A stretch of DNA of 64,000 bases from Kribbella monticola (lineage in GTDB: Bacteria; Actinomycetota; Actinomycetes; Propionibacteriales; Kribbellaceae), in NCBI RefSeq assembly GCF_003261635.1, contig NZ_QFXK01000010.1:434001-498000 (forward strand), written 5' to 3'. The position numbers and the translations under genes are program-made. This document shows, in pieces, positions 38,826 to 48,514 of this stretch; the first letter of the stretch is position 1, and each line of letters opens with the position of its first letter. The notes below the pieces were generated by a model, which did not search any database, had not been told where the DNA came from, and saw nothing but the letters and a program-made list of their open reading frames with translations.

Positions 38826-40949
38826 ATGGGTGAACTGCTGAAGTTGTCGGACGAACGGGCGAGTACCGCGGCGGGCGTGATCCGCGCGATCGCCGGTGAC
38901 GCCGCCCGGTTGCGGGAGGACCAGGAGACCGCGGTCGCAGCGTTGTGCGAGCCGAACGCGCGAGTCCTCGTCGTGCAGGCGACCGGGTGGGGCAAGTCGG
39001 CCGTCTACTGGGCAGCGACTGCGATTCGCAGGTCCGAAGGCGCCGGGCCGACGTTGGTGGTTTCACCACTGCTTTCACTGATGCGCGACCAGGTCGGCGC
39101 CGCGGCTCGCGCAGGACTCCGGGCCGCGACGCTCAACTCCTCGAACGTCGACGAATGGTCCGGAATCGAGAACGACCTGCGATCGGGCGCGATCGACGTA
39201 CTGCTCGTCTCTCCCGAGCGGTTGGCCAATCCTGGCTTCGGCCGGCGGGTGCTCGACGGCCTCGCCGGACAGATCGGTCTGCTCGTCATCGATGAAGCGC
39301 ACGCCGTGTCGGACTGGGGGCACGACTTCCGGCCGGACTACCGCCGGGTGTCCGATGTGCTCCAGAAGCTGAACCCGCAGACACCGGTCCTCGCAACGAC
39401 CGCGACCGCGAATGCCCGAGTGACGGACGACGTGGCGCACCAACTGGGCCAGTCGACTCTCGTACTCCGCGGGCCGCTTGCCCGGTCGAGTCTCCAACTC
39501 GCCGTCGTGGACGCGTTGTCCCCGCTGGACCGCTTCGCCTGGGTGGTCGATCAACTGCCGAAGTTGCCAGGATCGGGCATCGTCTACACGCTGACCGTCT
39601 CCGACGCGCAGCGCCTGGCCGCCGCCATCCAGGAGGTCCATGGCGCCGCGGTGCCTGTCGCGGCGTACACGGGCGGGCTGGAAGCGTCCGAGCGCGAGTA
39701 CCTCGAAGACGCCTTGCGGGGCAACAATCTGAAGGCGTTGGTGGCGACGTCGGCGCTGGGCATGGGGTACGACAAACCTGACCTCGGGTTCGTCGTGCAC
39801 GTGGGCTCGCCGCCGTCGCCGGTTTCGTACTACCAGCAGGTCGGGCGTGCGGGACGTGGAATCGACCACGCGGTCGTCGCGCTACTGCCGTCGCCTGCGG
39901 ACGCGGGGGTTTGGGACTACTTCGCCACAGCGACGATTCCGGTGCCTGAGCAGGTGAACCGACTGCTTCGCGGGCTTGAGGCTTACGGCCCGGATCAGCC
40001 GGCCACGGTGCCTTCCCTCGAAGCGGAAACCGGGCTGCGTCGGGGGCGGGTCGAGCTGATGCTGAAGCAGTTGGCGGTGGACGGCGCGGTTGAGCGGGTG
40101 GAACGCGGCTGGATCCGGACGGCAACCGACTGGACGTTCGACGCGGACCACTACGACGGCATCGTCGCCGTACGGCGTCGCGAGGCGGACATCATGCGGG
40201 CCTACACCCGCGGCGAACGTTGCCTGATGCAACTTCTGCAGGAGTCGCTGGACGACCCGTCGGCCGAGCGCTGCGGGCGGTGCTCCGTCTGCCTCGGACT
40301 GTTGCCGGATCCCCTGACGGCGAAGCCCGATCCGGAGACCGTGCAGGCGATCACCCGGTTGCTGCGCGGCGAGACGCACGTGCTGGAACCACGCAAGATG
40401 TGGCCCGGGGGAGCGTTCGGTGCGAAGGGGAAGATTCCGCCGGCGTTGATGGCCGAGCCGGGGCGCACGGTGGTGTTCGCCGATGCTCCCGAGTGGCGTG
40501 AGGTGATCAGCGAGACCTTCAACTCCGGGACCGGGGGAGACCCGGCGGCCATGGACGCGCTGAAGGCAGGCTGCGTCGCGGCTCTGTCTCGCTGGCGCGA
40601 CGCGTGGTCGCGCCGGCCGGAGGTTGTCGTCACGCTACCGGCGGCGGGCTATCGCTGGCTGACCACCGAGATCGCCGTTCACCTCGCTGAGATCGGCCGC
40701 CTCGAACGAGCCGAACTCACAGTCAACTCAACCGGCTTCGCCGACGACCTCTCCTCTGCCGAAGAGGCCCGCGTGTGGCGAGACGGCGTCAGCGTCGACC
40801 CCACCACCGCTCAGGCGATCATCGGCAAGTCGGTCCTCCTGGTCGTCGACGCCTCGTCCTCCCAATGGCCCATCACAGTCGCCGCCGCCAAGCTCCGCGA
40901 GTCCGGCGCCGACGCAGTACTCCCTCTCCTGATCCATCGGAAGCCCTGA
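38826..40949 (+). CDS. RecQ-family ATP-dependent DNA helicase
   Basis: A 707-residue helicase. Motifs appear in order: LREDQETAVAAL (motif 0), QATGWGKSAVY (Walker A), VVSPLLSLMRDQV (Ia), VIDEAHAVSDWGHDFRPDYR (II, RecQ-type), ATTATAN (III), ALGMGYDKPDLGFVVH (V) and QQVGRAGRG (VI). A zinc-binding Cys cluster lies in RCLMQLLQ...RCGRCSVC. The GWGK P-loop and the long C-terminal part differ from E. coli RecQ, so it is an actinobacterial RecQ-like form. The ATG at 38826 places the Q-motif normally. Confidence 0.9.
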   Translation: MGELLKLSDERASTAAGVIRAIAGDAARLREDQETAVAALCEPNARVLVVQATGWGKSAVYWAATAIRRSEGAGPTLVVSPLLSLMRDQVGAAARAGLRAATLNSSNVDEWSGIENDLRSGAIDVLLVSPERLANPGFGRRVLDGLAGQIGLLVIDEAHAVSDWGHDFRPDYRRVSDVLQKLNPQTPVLATTATANARVTDDVAHQLGQSTLVLRGPLARSSLQLAVVDALSPLDRFAWVVDQLPKLPGSGIVYTLTVSDAQRLAAAIQEVHGAAVPVAAYTGGLEASEREYLEDALRGNNLKALVATSALGMGYDKPDLGFVVHVGSPPSPVSYYQQVGRAGRGIDHAVVALLPSPADAGVWDYFATATIPVPEQVNRLLRGLEAYGPDQPATVPSLEAETGLRRGRVELMLKQLAVDGAVERVERGWIRTATDWTFDADHYDGIVAVRRREADIMRAYTRGERCLMQLLQESLDDPSAERCGRCSVCLGLLPDPLTAKPDPETVQAITRLLRGETHVLEPRKMWPGGAFGAKGKIPPALMAEPGRTVVFADAPEWREVISETFNSGTGGDPAAMDALKAGCVAALSRWRDAWSRRPEVVVTLPAAGYRWLTTEIAVHLAEIGRLERAELTVNSTGFADDLSSAEEARVWRDGVSVDPTTAQAIIGKSVLLVVDASSSQWPITVAAAKLRESGADAVLPLLIHRKP

Positions 40950-40965
40950 CCCACACCAAAGCCAC

Positions 40966-41757
40966 TCACACCTCGACTGCCGGAGCCGGGGTGAGGGACT
41001 CCGTGAAGGACTTGAGGTCGGAGATGAGGCGGGTCCAGCCGTCCTCGATCATGGGGCGGATGGCGCTGTCCGGTTCGAAGCCGCTGTGGATGACGGTCAG
41101 TTTGACCTGATCTCCGTCCGGCTCGAGGTCGAAGCTCACCCGCGACAGCGGTTCGGCGGCGGTCTTGGCGCGCAGCTCGTCGTCCATCTCGACGGCCTCG
41201 GCGAACTCCGGCGTGATGCGGTGCCAGGTGAACGCGAGCCGCCGGTACGGATCGTGCTCCAACACGACCTGGCCCTCCCCGGCCATCGTCACGTTGCCCA
41301 TCTTCCACTCCATCGGCGAGCCGACCTGCCAGTCGGTGTCGTGGTAGAGCCCCCAGTACTGCTTGGTGAACTCGGGATCCGTGAGCGCCTGCCATAGCCG
41401 CTCCGGGGTCGTCTTGATGTACGTCGTGTAGACGAAGTCGTTCATGGTCTCCTTCTCCAAGGTCATCTTGAGGTTGGCGAACAGTTGCACGCGCCGCCGG
41501 TCGTACTGCGTGATCCAGCGGTCGGCGATGGCGTTGATCGGTTCCGCGTTCAGGAAGTGCAACTTCTCCCGTCCGCGCCGGACCGTGGTGACGAGGTTCG
41601 CCGCTTCAAGGACGGCGAGGTGCTTGCTGACCGACTGCCGAGCCATCTCCAGCCCGGCGCAGAGGTCTCGCAGCGTCTGCCCGTTCCGCTGGTTCAGGTT
41701 GTCGAGCAGCCGCCGCCGGCTCGGATCAGCCAGCGCCCGGAACACTTCGTCGTCCAT
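40966..41757 (-). CDS. Fused ArsR-type regulator and SRPBCC (AHSA1-like) domain protein
   Basis: A 263-residue single-chain fusion. The ArsR winged helix (about 1-95) contains VFRALADPSRRRLLDNLNQRNGQTL and MARQSVSKHLAVLEAANLV. After a linker, an AHSA1-type SRPBCC domain starts near 110 (YTTYIKTTPERLWQALTDPEFTKQYWG) and ends in IEDGWTRLISDLKSFTESL. No metal-binding CxC is visible, so it is not a classical metal sensor; the SRPBCC pocket may bind a hydrophobic ligand. The two modules are often separate adjacent genes. SD GGGAG precedes the ATG. Two palindromes upstream suggest autoregulation. Confidence 0.87.
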   Translation of the reverse strand: MDDEVFRALADPSRRRLLDNLNQRNGQTLRDLCAGLEMARQSVSKHLAVLEAANLVTTVRRGREKLHFLNAEPINAIADRWITQYDRRRVQLFANLKMTLEKETMNDFVYTTYIKTTPERLWQALTDPEFTKQYWGLYHDTDWQVGSPMEWKMGNVTMAGEGQVVLEHDPYRRLAFTWHRITPEFAEAVEMDDELRAKTAAEPLSRVSFDLEPDGDQVKLTVIHSGFEPDSAIRPMIEDGWTRLISDLKSFTESLTPAPAVEV

Positions 41758-41776
41758 CCCCACTCCCGCTCCAACA

Positions 41777-41822
41777 GGCAGCCGTTCAGCTGCCTTTTCA
41801 CAATAGGCAGCCAGTTGGCTGC
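41777..41822. promoter_or_regulatory. Two GCAGC-type palindromes, probable operators of the ArsR-SRPBCC gene
   Basis: GGCAGC-N6-GCTGCC at 41777-41794 and the perfect GCAGCCAGTTGGCTGC at 41807-41822, with centres 29 bases apart. They lie in the shared upstream region of the divergent ArsR-SRPBCC gene and the SDR gene at 41898. The second is a perfect 7-2-7 dyad. Confidence 0.7.
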
Positions 41823-41897
41823 ATGTCAACAACCGGTACGAGCAAGCCGCTGGGGAGTCGCATGTTCCGACCTTGCGGCGGGCACCAGTGAGCACCT

Positions 41898-43403
41898 ATG
41901 GAGAAACCACTGGTCCTCGTCACGGGAGTCACCGGCTACATCGGTGGTCGCCTCGTTCCCGAACTGCTCGAAGCCGGGTTCCGCGTCCGCGCGATGGCTC
42001 GCAATCCCCAGCGGCTGCGGGACCGAGACTGGTTCGGCGACGTCGAGGTGGTCGAGGCGGATGCGGGCGATCCCGAGCAGGTCGCGGCCGCGCTCCAGGG
42101 CGTCGACATCGCCTACTACCTGATCCACGCGCTCGGCACCGGCAACCGCTTCGAATCGCGGGACCGGCACACGGCCTTGACGTTCGGTACCGCCGCCCGC
42201 GAGGCCGGCATACGGCGGATCGTCTATCTCGGCGGGCTCTATCCGCAGGGCGAGGAGTTGTCGCCGCACCTGGATTCGCGCCGTGAGGTCGGCGAGATCC
42301 TGCTCGCCTCAGGTGTTCCGACGACCGTACTGCGGGCCGCGGTGATCCTCGGGTCAGGGTCGGCGTCCTTCGAGATGCTGCGGCATCTCACCGACCGGCT
42401 GCCGTTCATGGTCACACCGCGCTGGTTGGGGACCCGGATCCAGCCGATCGCCGTCCGGGACGTCCTGCTCTACCTGGTCGGTAGCGCCTCGATGCCGGCC
42501 GAGGTCAGCCGCGGATTCGACATCGGCGGCCCGGACGTCCTCACCTATCGCGACATGATGCAGCGGTACGCCGCGGTCGCCGGGCTCCAGCCGCGCCGCA
42601 TCGTGACCCTGCCGCTCCTGACTCCCTCGCTGTCCAGCCATTGGGTCGGGCTCGTGACGCCGGTGCCCAGCAGCATCGCCAGGCCCCTCGTGGACAGTTT
42701 GATCCACGAGGTGGTGTGCAAGGAGCACGACATCGCGCAGTACGTCGCCGATCCCGAGGCCGGCCTGATCGGGTTCGATCGGGCGGTGGAGCTTGCGTTG
42801 AAACGGGTGCAGGAGTTCGACGTCAGCACCACCTGGGCTTCCGCGTCCACGCCGGGTGCGCCGAGCGATCCGCTGCCAGGTGACCCCGATTGGTCGGGCG
42901 GCTCCTTGTACGTGGACGAGCGGGAGAGCGCTGTCTCGGCGACTCCGGAGCGACTCTGGTCGGTGATCGAAGGGATCGGCGGCGGCAACGGCTGGTACTC
43001 CTGGCGGCTCGGCTGGTGGGCCAGGGGAGTGCTCGACCGAGTGTTCGGCGGTCCAGGTCTTCGCCGTGGCCGGCGCAATCCGCAGGATCTGTCCGTCGGC
43101 GACCCGCTCGACTGGTGGCGGGTCGAGGAGATCGAGGACCTGAAGCTGCTCCGGCTCCGCGCGGAGATGAGGCTGCCCGGACTCGCCTGGCTGGAACTGA
43201 TCGTCGACACCGACGCCGACGGGAACACGATCTTCCGGCAGAGAGCGCTCTTCCATCCGCACGGCCTGCCCGGTCACCTGTACTGGAACGCGATCAAGCC
43301 GTTCCACGGCATCGTGTTCGGCGGCATGCAGCGCAACATCGCCGAAGCCGCCCAGCGCAGCGCCGGATCCGCTCAATGGAAAGCGTCCCGGAAATCGTCT
43401 TGA
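41898..43403 (+). CDS. NAD(P)-binding SDR-like protein with C-terminal DUF2867
   Basis: A 501-residue protein. Residues about 4-300 form an atypical SDR: VLVTGVTGYIGGRLVPELL, RALGTGN-like glycine loops, and IVYLGGLYPQG. The remainder (about 335-490) is a DUF2867/SRPBCC-like region with SAVSATPERLWSVIEGIGGGNGWYSWRLGWWARGV split into strand and loop. This architecture is conserved in actinobacteria but uncharacterised. It shares an upstream region and palindromes with the ArsR-SRPBCC gene, so a common regulation is possible. Confidence 0.8.
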   Translation: MEKPLVLVTGVTGYIGGRLVPELLEAGFRVRAMARNPQRLRDRDWFGDVEVVEADAGDPEQVAAALQGVDIAYYLIHALGTGNRFESRDRHTALTFGTAAREAGIRRIVYLGGLYPQGEELSPHLDSRREVGEILLASGVPTTVLRAAVILGSGSASFEMLRHLTDRLPFMVTPRWLGTRIQPIAVRDVLLYLVGSASMPAEVSRGFDIGGPDVLTYRDMMQRYAAVAGLQPRRIVTLPLLTPSLSSHWVGLVTPVPSSIARPLVDSLIHEVVCKEHDIAQYVADPEAGLIGFDRAVELALKRVQEFDVSTTWASASTPGAPSDPLPGDPDWSGGSLYVDERESAVSATPERLWSVIEGIGGGNGWYSWRLGWWARGVLDRVFGGPGLRRGRRNPQDLSVGDPLDWWRVEEIEDLKLLRLRAEMRLPGLAWLELIVDTDADGNTIFRQRALFHPHGLPGHLYWNAIKPFHGIVFGGMQRNIAEAAQRSAGSAQWKASRKSS

Positions 43404-43424
43404 CGGTGGCCGCACCATGGGAGG

Positions 43425-44216
43425 GTGGACATCAGCAGCCTGGGCTACCGAACCGATTTGAGACTCCTCGAACTGGCCGGGAGCGAGGTGATCGATCGAG
43501 GCGAGTACGTCGTGGCGCGGACGCCTCGCAACCCGGCCTTCTGGTGGGGCAACTTCCTGCTCTTCCGTACGCCGTTCGGGCCCGGTGGCACGACGAAACG
43601 CCTGGCGTTGTTCCAGAGCGAATTTCCCGAGGCGAAGCATGTTGCCTTGGGCATCGACAGCGTGGACGGAGTGGTCGGCGCCGAAGACGAGCTACTGGCC
43701 GCCGGCATCCAGCTGGAGCGGAACTCGGTGATGACCGCCTCGCGCGTGATCGAACCGGCGCGGCCGAACGAAGCCGCGGAGTACAGGCAGCTGACGGGCG
43801 ACGGGGACTGGGGGCAGCTGACCGGGTTGTCTTTGGCCTCCGCCACGATGACGGTCGACCAGGCGTACGAGGACTTCTGCCGAGGTCGTACCCGGTCTGC
43901 TCGTGAACTGGTCGAGTCCGGGCAGGGATTCTGGTTCGGGGCGTTCGAGGGCGAGCGGTTGCTGGCATCTCTCGGTCTGGTGCCCGACGGTCAGGGCGCT
44001 GCCCGGTTCCAGAACGTGCAGACGCATTCCGAGGCGCGCAACCGGGGACTGGCGAGCACGTTGGTGCACCGGGCGGCGGCGTACGGGCTGAACGAGCTGG
44101 GGGCGAAGACACTGGTGATGGTCGCCGATCCCGAATACGTTGCCATCCGCATCTATCGCGCCCTGGGCTTCGAGGACACCGAGACGCAGATCCAGCTCGT
44201 GAGGCCCGCTTCCTGA
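43425..44216 (+). CDS. GNAT-family N-acetyltransferase
   Basis: A 263-residue protein. The C-terminal half is a GNAT fold: RFQNVQTHSEARNRGLASTLVHRAAAYGL carries the acetyl-CoA-binding RxxGx(A) loop, followed by MVADPEYVAIRIYRALGF. The N-terminal 130 residues are not recognised, although their length suggests a degenerate second GNAT half. GTG start, 22 bases after the DUF2867 gene, so co-transcription is likely. Substrate unknown. Confidence 0.75.
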   Translation: MDISSLGYRTDLRLLELAGSEVIDRGEYVVARTPRNPAFWWGNFLLFRTPFGPGGTTKRLALFQSEFPEAKHVALGIDSVDGVVGAEDELLAAGIQLERNSVMTASRVIEPARPNEAAEYRQLTGDGDWGQLTGLSLASATMTVDQAYEDFCRGRTRSARELVESGQGFWFGAFEGERLLASLGLVPDGQGAARFQNVQTHSEARNRGLASTLVHRAAAYGLNELGAKTLVMVADPEYVAIRIYRALGFEDTETQIQLVRPAS

Positions 44217-44235
44217 GGCATGAAAGGGTTGGGGG

Positions 44236-44982
44236 ATGACGGAGATCGTGCGCGGAGTCGCGTTGGTGACGGGTGGGAGCAGGGGGATCGGGGCGGCTGC
44301 CGCGGTCGCGCTGGCGAATGACGGCTGGGATGTAGGGATCACTTACCGGACGCAGGCTGATGACGCCGCGGCTGTGGTCGCTGCCTGTGAGGGCGTCGGA
44401 CGACGCGCGGTTGCGGTGCAGGCCGACGTCGCCGAGGCCGAGGACATCGAGCGGATGTTCGACGAGGTGACCGATGCCCTCGGGCCGATCGGTGCCGTGA
44501 TCAACAATGCCGGCATCGTGTCGCCCGCGGCGAAGGTTGCAGACTACGACGTCGAGCGGCTGGACAAGGTCTTCCGGATCAACACCATCGGGGCGTTTCT
44601 GGTCGCGGGAGCCGCCGTACGCCGGATGTCGACCGCGCGCGGCGGGAGCGGCGGCGTGATCGTGAACGTGTCGTCGCGGGGTGCTGTGCTCGGGTCCGCG
44701 AACGAGTACGTCGACTATGCGAGCAGCAAGGCCGCGGTGGACACGTTGACGATCGGTCTCGCGAACGAGGTCGCCAAGGAGGGCATCCGGGTGCTCGGGA
44801 TCCGGCCCGGGTTGATCGAGACCGACATCCATGCGGAGGGCCGGCTCGAGCGGATCGGAACCACGCCGCCGCTGGGACGACCGGGCACGGCCGGCGAAGT
44901 CGCCGCGCTGATCACGTTCCTGGTTTCGGATCGCGCTTCCTACATGACGGGCTCCATGGTCGACGTGGCCGGCGGCCGCTGA
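44236..44982 (+). CDS. Short-chain dehydrogenase (3-oxoacyl-ACP reductase-like)
   Basis: A 248-residue classical SDR: ALVTGGSRGIGAAAAVAL (NADPH-type glycine loop), INNAGI, VNVSSRGAVLGSANEYVDYASSKAA with the Ser-Tyr-Lys triad, and IRPGLIETDIH. It looks like FabG-type or sugar/secondary-metabolite reductases. It lies 19 bases after the GNAT gene and is probably the third gene of that operon. Substrate unknown. Confidence 0.87.
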   Translation: MTEIVRGVALVTGGSRGIGAAAAVALANDGWDVGITYRTQADDAAAVVAACEGVGRRAVAVQADVAEAEDIERMFDEVTDALGPIGAVINNAGIVSPAAKVADYDVERLDKVFRINTIGAFLVAGAAVRRMSTARGGSGGVIVNVSSRGAVLGSANEYVDYASSKAAVDTLTIGLANEVAKEGIRVLGIRPGLIETDIHAEGRLERIGTTPPLGRPGTAGEVAALITFLVSDRASYMTGSMVDVAGGR

Positions 44983-44997
44983 CCCCAACGCCCGGCA

Positions 44998-46560
44998 CTA
45001 GCGTGGCGTAGCTAGTCGCGTGGGCTTGGTTCGGCCGCGGACAGTAATCTCGTCGCCGGCCTGCCAATGCTTGGCTTCGTCCGAGGACGCCTCGGCCACG
45101 GCGGCCATGGAAGCAACCAGGCGGCCTGGCACCGACTTGGCCAGTTCGGTGAGCCGCGCTGCCTCGTTCACCGGGTCGCCGATCACCGTGTACTCGTACC
45201 GCCGTACGTCGCCGACCGTCCCGGCGACGACGATTCCCGCCGTCACCCCGATCCCGGCCGTTGCCTCGGGCAACTCATCGCGCAACCGGGCAGCCAGCGC
45301 GCGACCCGCCCGGAGAGCGCTCCCTGCCGGATCTGCCAACTCGGTCGGGGCGCCGAACACGGCCAGTACGGCGTCGCCGGCGAACTTGTTCACGAAGCCG
45401 CCGTGCTCGTCCACCTCGTCGACGACGACGGCGAAGAAGCGGTTGAGCAACTGCACCACCTCGGCCGGCGGCCGGGTCGCGGCAAGTTCGGTCGACCCGG
45501 TCAGATCGACGAACAGCACCGCGACGAAGCGTTCTTCGCCGCCGAGCGTGTCACTGCTCAAGGCTTCCCGTACCACCGACGGTCCGACGTACCGGCCGAA
45601 GAGGTCGCGGAGGCGTTCGCGTTCTCGAAGGCCCGCTGCCATCCGGTTGAAGCCGGCCTGCAGCGAGCCGAGTTCGGTGCCGTCGAAGACCGGGATCCGG
45701 ACGTTCAGGTCGCCGCGGCCGATCAACGTCAGCGCGTTGCGCACCGAGCGGACCGGAGCAACGACAGAACGCGCAGAGAGCGCTGTCAGGAGCCAGCCGC
45801 AGACCAGCACAACGGTGCCGAGGGCAAGGATGATCACCGAGAGCCGGGTCGCGGTGACATCGCCGTCGATCAACGCGAGGACAGCGGTCAGCATCAGACC
45901 GGCGACCGGGACTCCCGATCCGACCGCCCAGAAGAACACCGTGCGCGCCTTCAGGCCGGCGGCGAGCAACCGGCGCGGCGGAGCCTCGTCGGCGAGCGCG
46001 CGGGCAGCGATCGGGCGGAGGGCGAACTCGCTCAGCAGATAGGAGGCGGCGCAAGTGACGATGCCGCCGTCGAACGTCGTGACGAGAACGCGGAGAACGC
46101 TCTCTGGTCGCAGAACGAGCGTGAGCAGGCTGAAGATCACGGTCGCCAGCAACCAGAGGAACACCTCGATCATCGTCAGCCGCAACGGCAGTTGCAGGGT
46201 CGCGATTTGCTCGCGCGTGGTCGCCGGTCGGTCTTCGAGGACCCAACTCGTCACTCGGAGTCCGAGCCGGGTGCACCACCAAGACCCGACCACGAGGGCG
46301 AACACGACGTACGCCGGGATGGCGATCGAGCGGGCCAGGTCGAGTTCCTGGTTGCCGGCCGGACCGGGTAGCACGAACACGGCGAGCACGAAGACGACGA
46401 GCGCGCCGATCACGTTGGTGCCGATCGCGAAGACCGTCAGCAGTATCTGCACCCGCATCCGCAACAGCCGTGGGTTCTGATCTGCTGGACCCAGCAGCCA
46501 CGAGCCGAACGGCCGCCGCCGCAGTACGGCCTCGGCACTACTCTCCGGCAACACGCTCAC
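44998..46560 (-). CDS. Membrane-bound class III adenylate/guanylate cyclase with HAMP
   Basis: A 520-residue protein like mycobacterial Rv1318c-Rv1320c and Rv3645. It has six hydrophobic segments (about 33-265), a HAMP segment (about 255-310, RSVVAPVRSVRNALTLIGRGDLNVRIPVFDGTELG read in two parts), and a cyclase domain. Metal-binding Asp residues lie in VLFVDLTGSTELA and NKFAGDAVLAVFG, and the base/catalytic segment is VIGDPVNEAARLTELAK. It should make cAMP. GTG start. It is convergent with the SDR and divergent from the M1 aminopeptidase. Confidence 0.92.
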   Translation of the reverse strand: MSVLPESSAEAVLRRRPFGSWLLGPADQNPRLLRMRVQILLTVFAIGTNVIGALVVFVLAVFVLPGPAGNQELDLARSIAIPAYVVFALVVGSWWCTRLGLRVTSWVLEDRPATTREQIATLQLPLRLTMIEVFLWLLATVIFSLLTLVLRPESVLRVLVTTFDGGIVTCAASYLLSEFALRPIAARALADEAPPRRLLAAGLKARTVFFWAVGSGVPVAGLMLTAVLALIDGDVTATRLSVIILALGTVVLVCGWLLTALSARSVVAPVRSVRNALTLIGRGDLNVRIPVFDGTELGSLQAGFNRMAAGLRERERLRDLFGRYVGPSVVREALSSDTLGGEERFVAVLFVDLTGSTELAATRPPAEVVQLLNRFFAVVVDEVDEHGGFVNKFAGDAVLAVFGAPTELADPAGSALRAGRALAARLRDELPEATAGIGVTAGIVVAGTVGDVRRYEYTVIGDPVNEAARLTELAKSVPGRLVASMAAVAEASSDEAKHWQAGDEITVRGRTKPTRLATPR

Positions 46561-46729
46561 AGTCTGCTACCTCGGCTGCGGCGGACTGTCACCGCCTCGC
46601 CCACCCAAGCGCCCGATACCGCTGAAAAAGGCGGTTTGGCACTGAGATGCCCATGGCTCTAATTGGCCGCGTCATCGGAGCTTTGCATGGGTAGTGTCCT
46701 GCGAACGACATCTGCCCCGGGAGCCCGCT

Positions 46730-48514
46730 GTGACGCACGACCGCCACTCCTACGCCGAACCGGCGTTGGTCCGCACCACTCACCTCGAGCTTCAGCTCGA
46801 CCTGGATTTCACCGCCAAGGTGCTGGCTGGTTCCGCCACGCATACGCTCGCCTGGAGTGGCCCGGGCGATCGGCTGGTGCTCGATACGCGCGATCTGACC
46901 GTGCTGGCGGTCGAGGGCTCCACCGAGGGCGGCTGGGAGCCGCTGGAGTACAGCCTGGCCGTGCCGGACGCAGAGCTCGGCTCTGCTCTGAGGATCCGTA
47001 CCGACCGGCACGAGCGGGTCCGGGTGAGCTACCGGACCGCACCGACGGCGACCGGACTGCAGTGGCTCGAGCCGTCGATGACCGCGGGCGGCGTGCTGCC
47101 GTACATGTTCAGCCAGTCCCAGGCGATCCACGCGCGCAGCTGGGTGCCGGTGCAGGACACCCCGAGCGTTCGGTTCAGCTATGCCGCGCACGTGACGGCA
47201 CCGCCGGAGCTGATGGTGCTGATGAGCGCCGACAACGGCACGGCCTCCCGGCGTACGGGCTCGTACGACGTGGTGATGCCCGAGCCGATCCCGTCGTACC
47301 TGTTGGCCATTGCGGCCGGTGACCTCGTCTTCGAGCCGATCGGCGATCGCTCCGGGGTCTGGGCCGAACCGGAGATGGCCAAGCTGGCCGCGGCCGAGTT
47401 CGCCGACACCGAGGAGATGATGCGAGTCACCGAGGCGCTGTTCGGCCCGTACCGCTGGGGCCGCTACGACATCCTGGTGCTGCCGCCGTCCTTCCCATAC
47501 GGCGGGATGGAGAACCCGCGGATGACGTTCGCGACCCCGACTGTGGTGATCGGCGACAAGTCGCTGGTCACCGTCGTCGCGCACGAACTCGCGCACAGCT
47601 GGTCCGGCAACCTGGTCACCCAGGACAGCTGGGACGACATCTGGCTGAACGAAGGCTTCACGTCGTACGTCGAGAACCGGATCATCGAGGCGGTGTACGG
47701 CCGGGAGCTCGCCGTGATGGAGACCGCGATCAAGCAACACGCGACGGTGGTGAAGTTCGACCCGCTGTCACCCGCCGAACAGGCGCTCGAACTGCCGGGG
47801 CTCAACCACAAGTCGGAGTACCACGGCACGAGCGGGCTCGGACCGCTGAAGGGTTCGTGGTTCCTTGCCTGGTTGGAAGAACGGTTCTCGCGCGAGGTGT
47901 TCGACCCGTTCCTCCAGGGCTACTTCGACCGTTTCGCCTTCCAGAGCATCAATTCCGAGCACTTCGCCGCGCACCTGCAGGAACAGTTGCTGGACAAGCA
48001 CCCCGGCCTGGTCACCGACGCCGAGATCGCTGCCTGGCTGGACGAACCGGGCATCCCCGCGTTTGCCGAGCGCGCGCAGTCGGCACGCTTCGAGGTCGTT
48101 GACCAGAGCCGCGACAAGTGGCTCGCAAGTGGCGAGCTGCCGGACGCGGCCGGCTGGACCACCCACGAGTGGCTGCGGTTCCTGGATGCCGCACCGGACG
48201 TATGGACGGCTGACCAGGTGCAGCAACTCGACCGCGAGTTCGGACTCACCGGTACTGCGAACGGCGAGATCGCCCGCCGCTGGTATTCGATCGTTGCCGC
48301 TAGCACCTACACACCGGCGTACGACGAACTGGCGGGCTTCCTCACCAGGGTCGGCCGGATGAAACTGGTCCTCCCGGTCTACCGCGCCCTCGTCGACAAC
48401 GGCACCGGCCGCGACTTCGCCACCAACGTCTTCCAAACCGCCCGCCCCGGCTACCACCCGATCACCACCACAGCAGTCGAAAAGATCCTCGCGTCCGCGC
48501 AGTCCATGCTTTGA
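46730..48514 (+). CDS. M1-family zinc aminopeptidase (leukotriene A4 hydrolase-like)
   Basis: A 594-residue cytosolic aminopeptidase. The exopeptidase motif GGMENP is present, followed by the zinc site H285-E286...H289 (HELAHSW) and E308 (WLNEGF). The C-terminal helical domain and length match the LTA4-hydrolase-like branch. GTG at 46730 is chosen because GGGAG lies six bases upstream. It ends at the start of a TrmH-like remnant. Confidence 0.93.
   Translation: MTHDRHSYAEPALVRTTHLELQLDLDFTAKVLAGSATHTLAWSGPGDRLVLDTRDLTVLAVEGSTEGGWEPLEYSLAVPDAELGSALRIRTDRHERVRVSYRTAPTATGLQWLEPSMTAGGVLPYMFSQSQAIHARSWVPVQDTPSVRFSYAAHVTAPPELMVLMSADNGTASRRTGSYDVVMPEPIPSYLLAIAAGDLVFEPIGDRSGVWAEPEMAKLAAAEFADTEEMMRVTEALFGPYRWGRYDILVLPPSFPYGGMENPRMTFATPTVVIGDKSLVTVVAHELAHSWSGNLVTQDSWDDIWLNEGFTSYVENRIIEAVYGRELAVMETAIKQHATVVKFDPLSPAEQALELPGLNHKSEYHGTSGLGPLKGSWFLAWLEERFSREVFDPFLQGYFDRFAFQSINSEHFAAHLQEQLLDKHPGLVTDAEIAAWLDEPGIPAFAERAQSARFEVVDQSRDKWLASGELPDAAGWTTHEWLRFLDAAPDVWTADQVQQLDREFGLTGTANGEIARRWYSIVAASTYTPAYDELAGFLTRVGRMKLVLPVYRALVDNGTGRDFATNVFQTARPGYHPITTTAVEKILASAQSML

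Noticed and set aside
41758..41895. N-terminal extension of the ArsR-SRPBCC protein
   Set aside because: The extension runs through both palindromic operators and is not like any ArsR N-terminus. ATG 41757 follows an SD.
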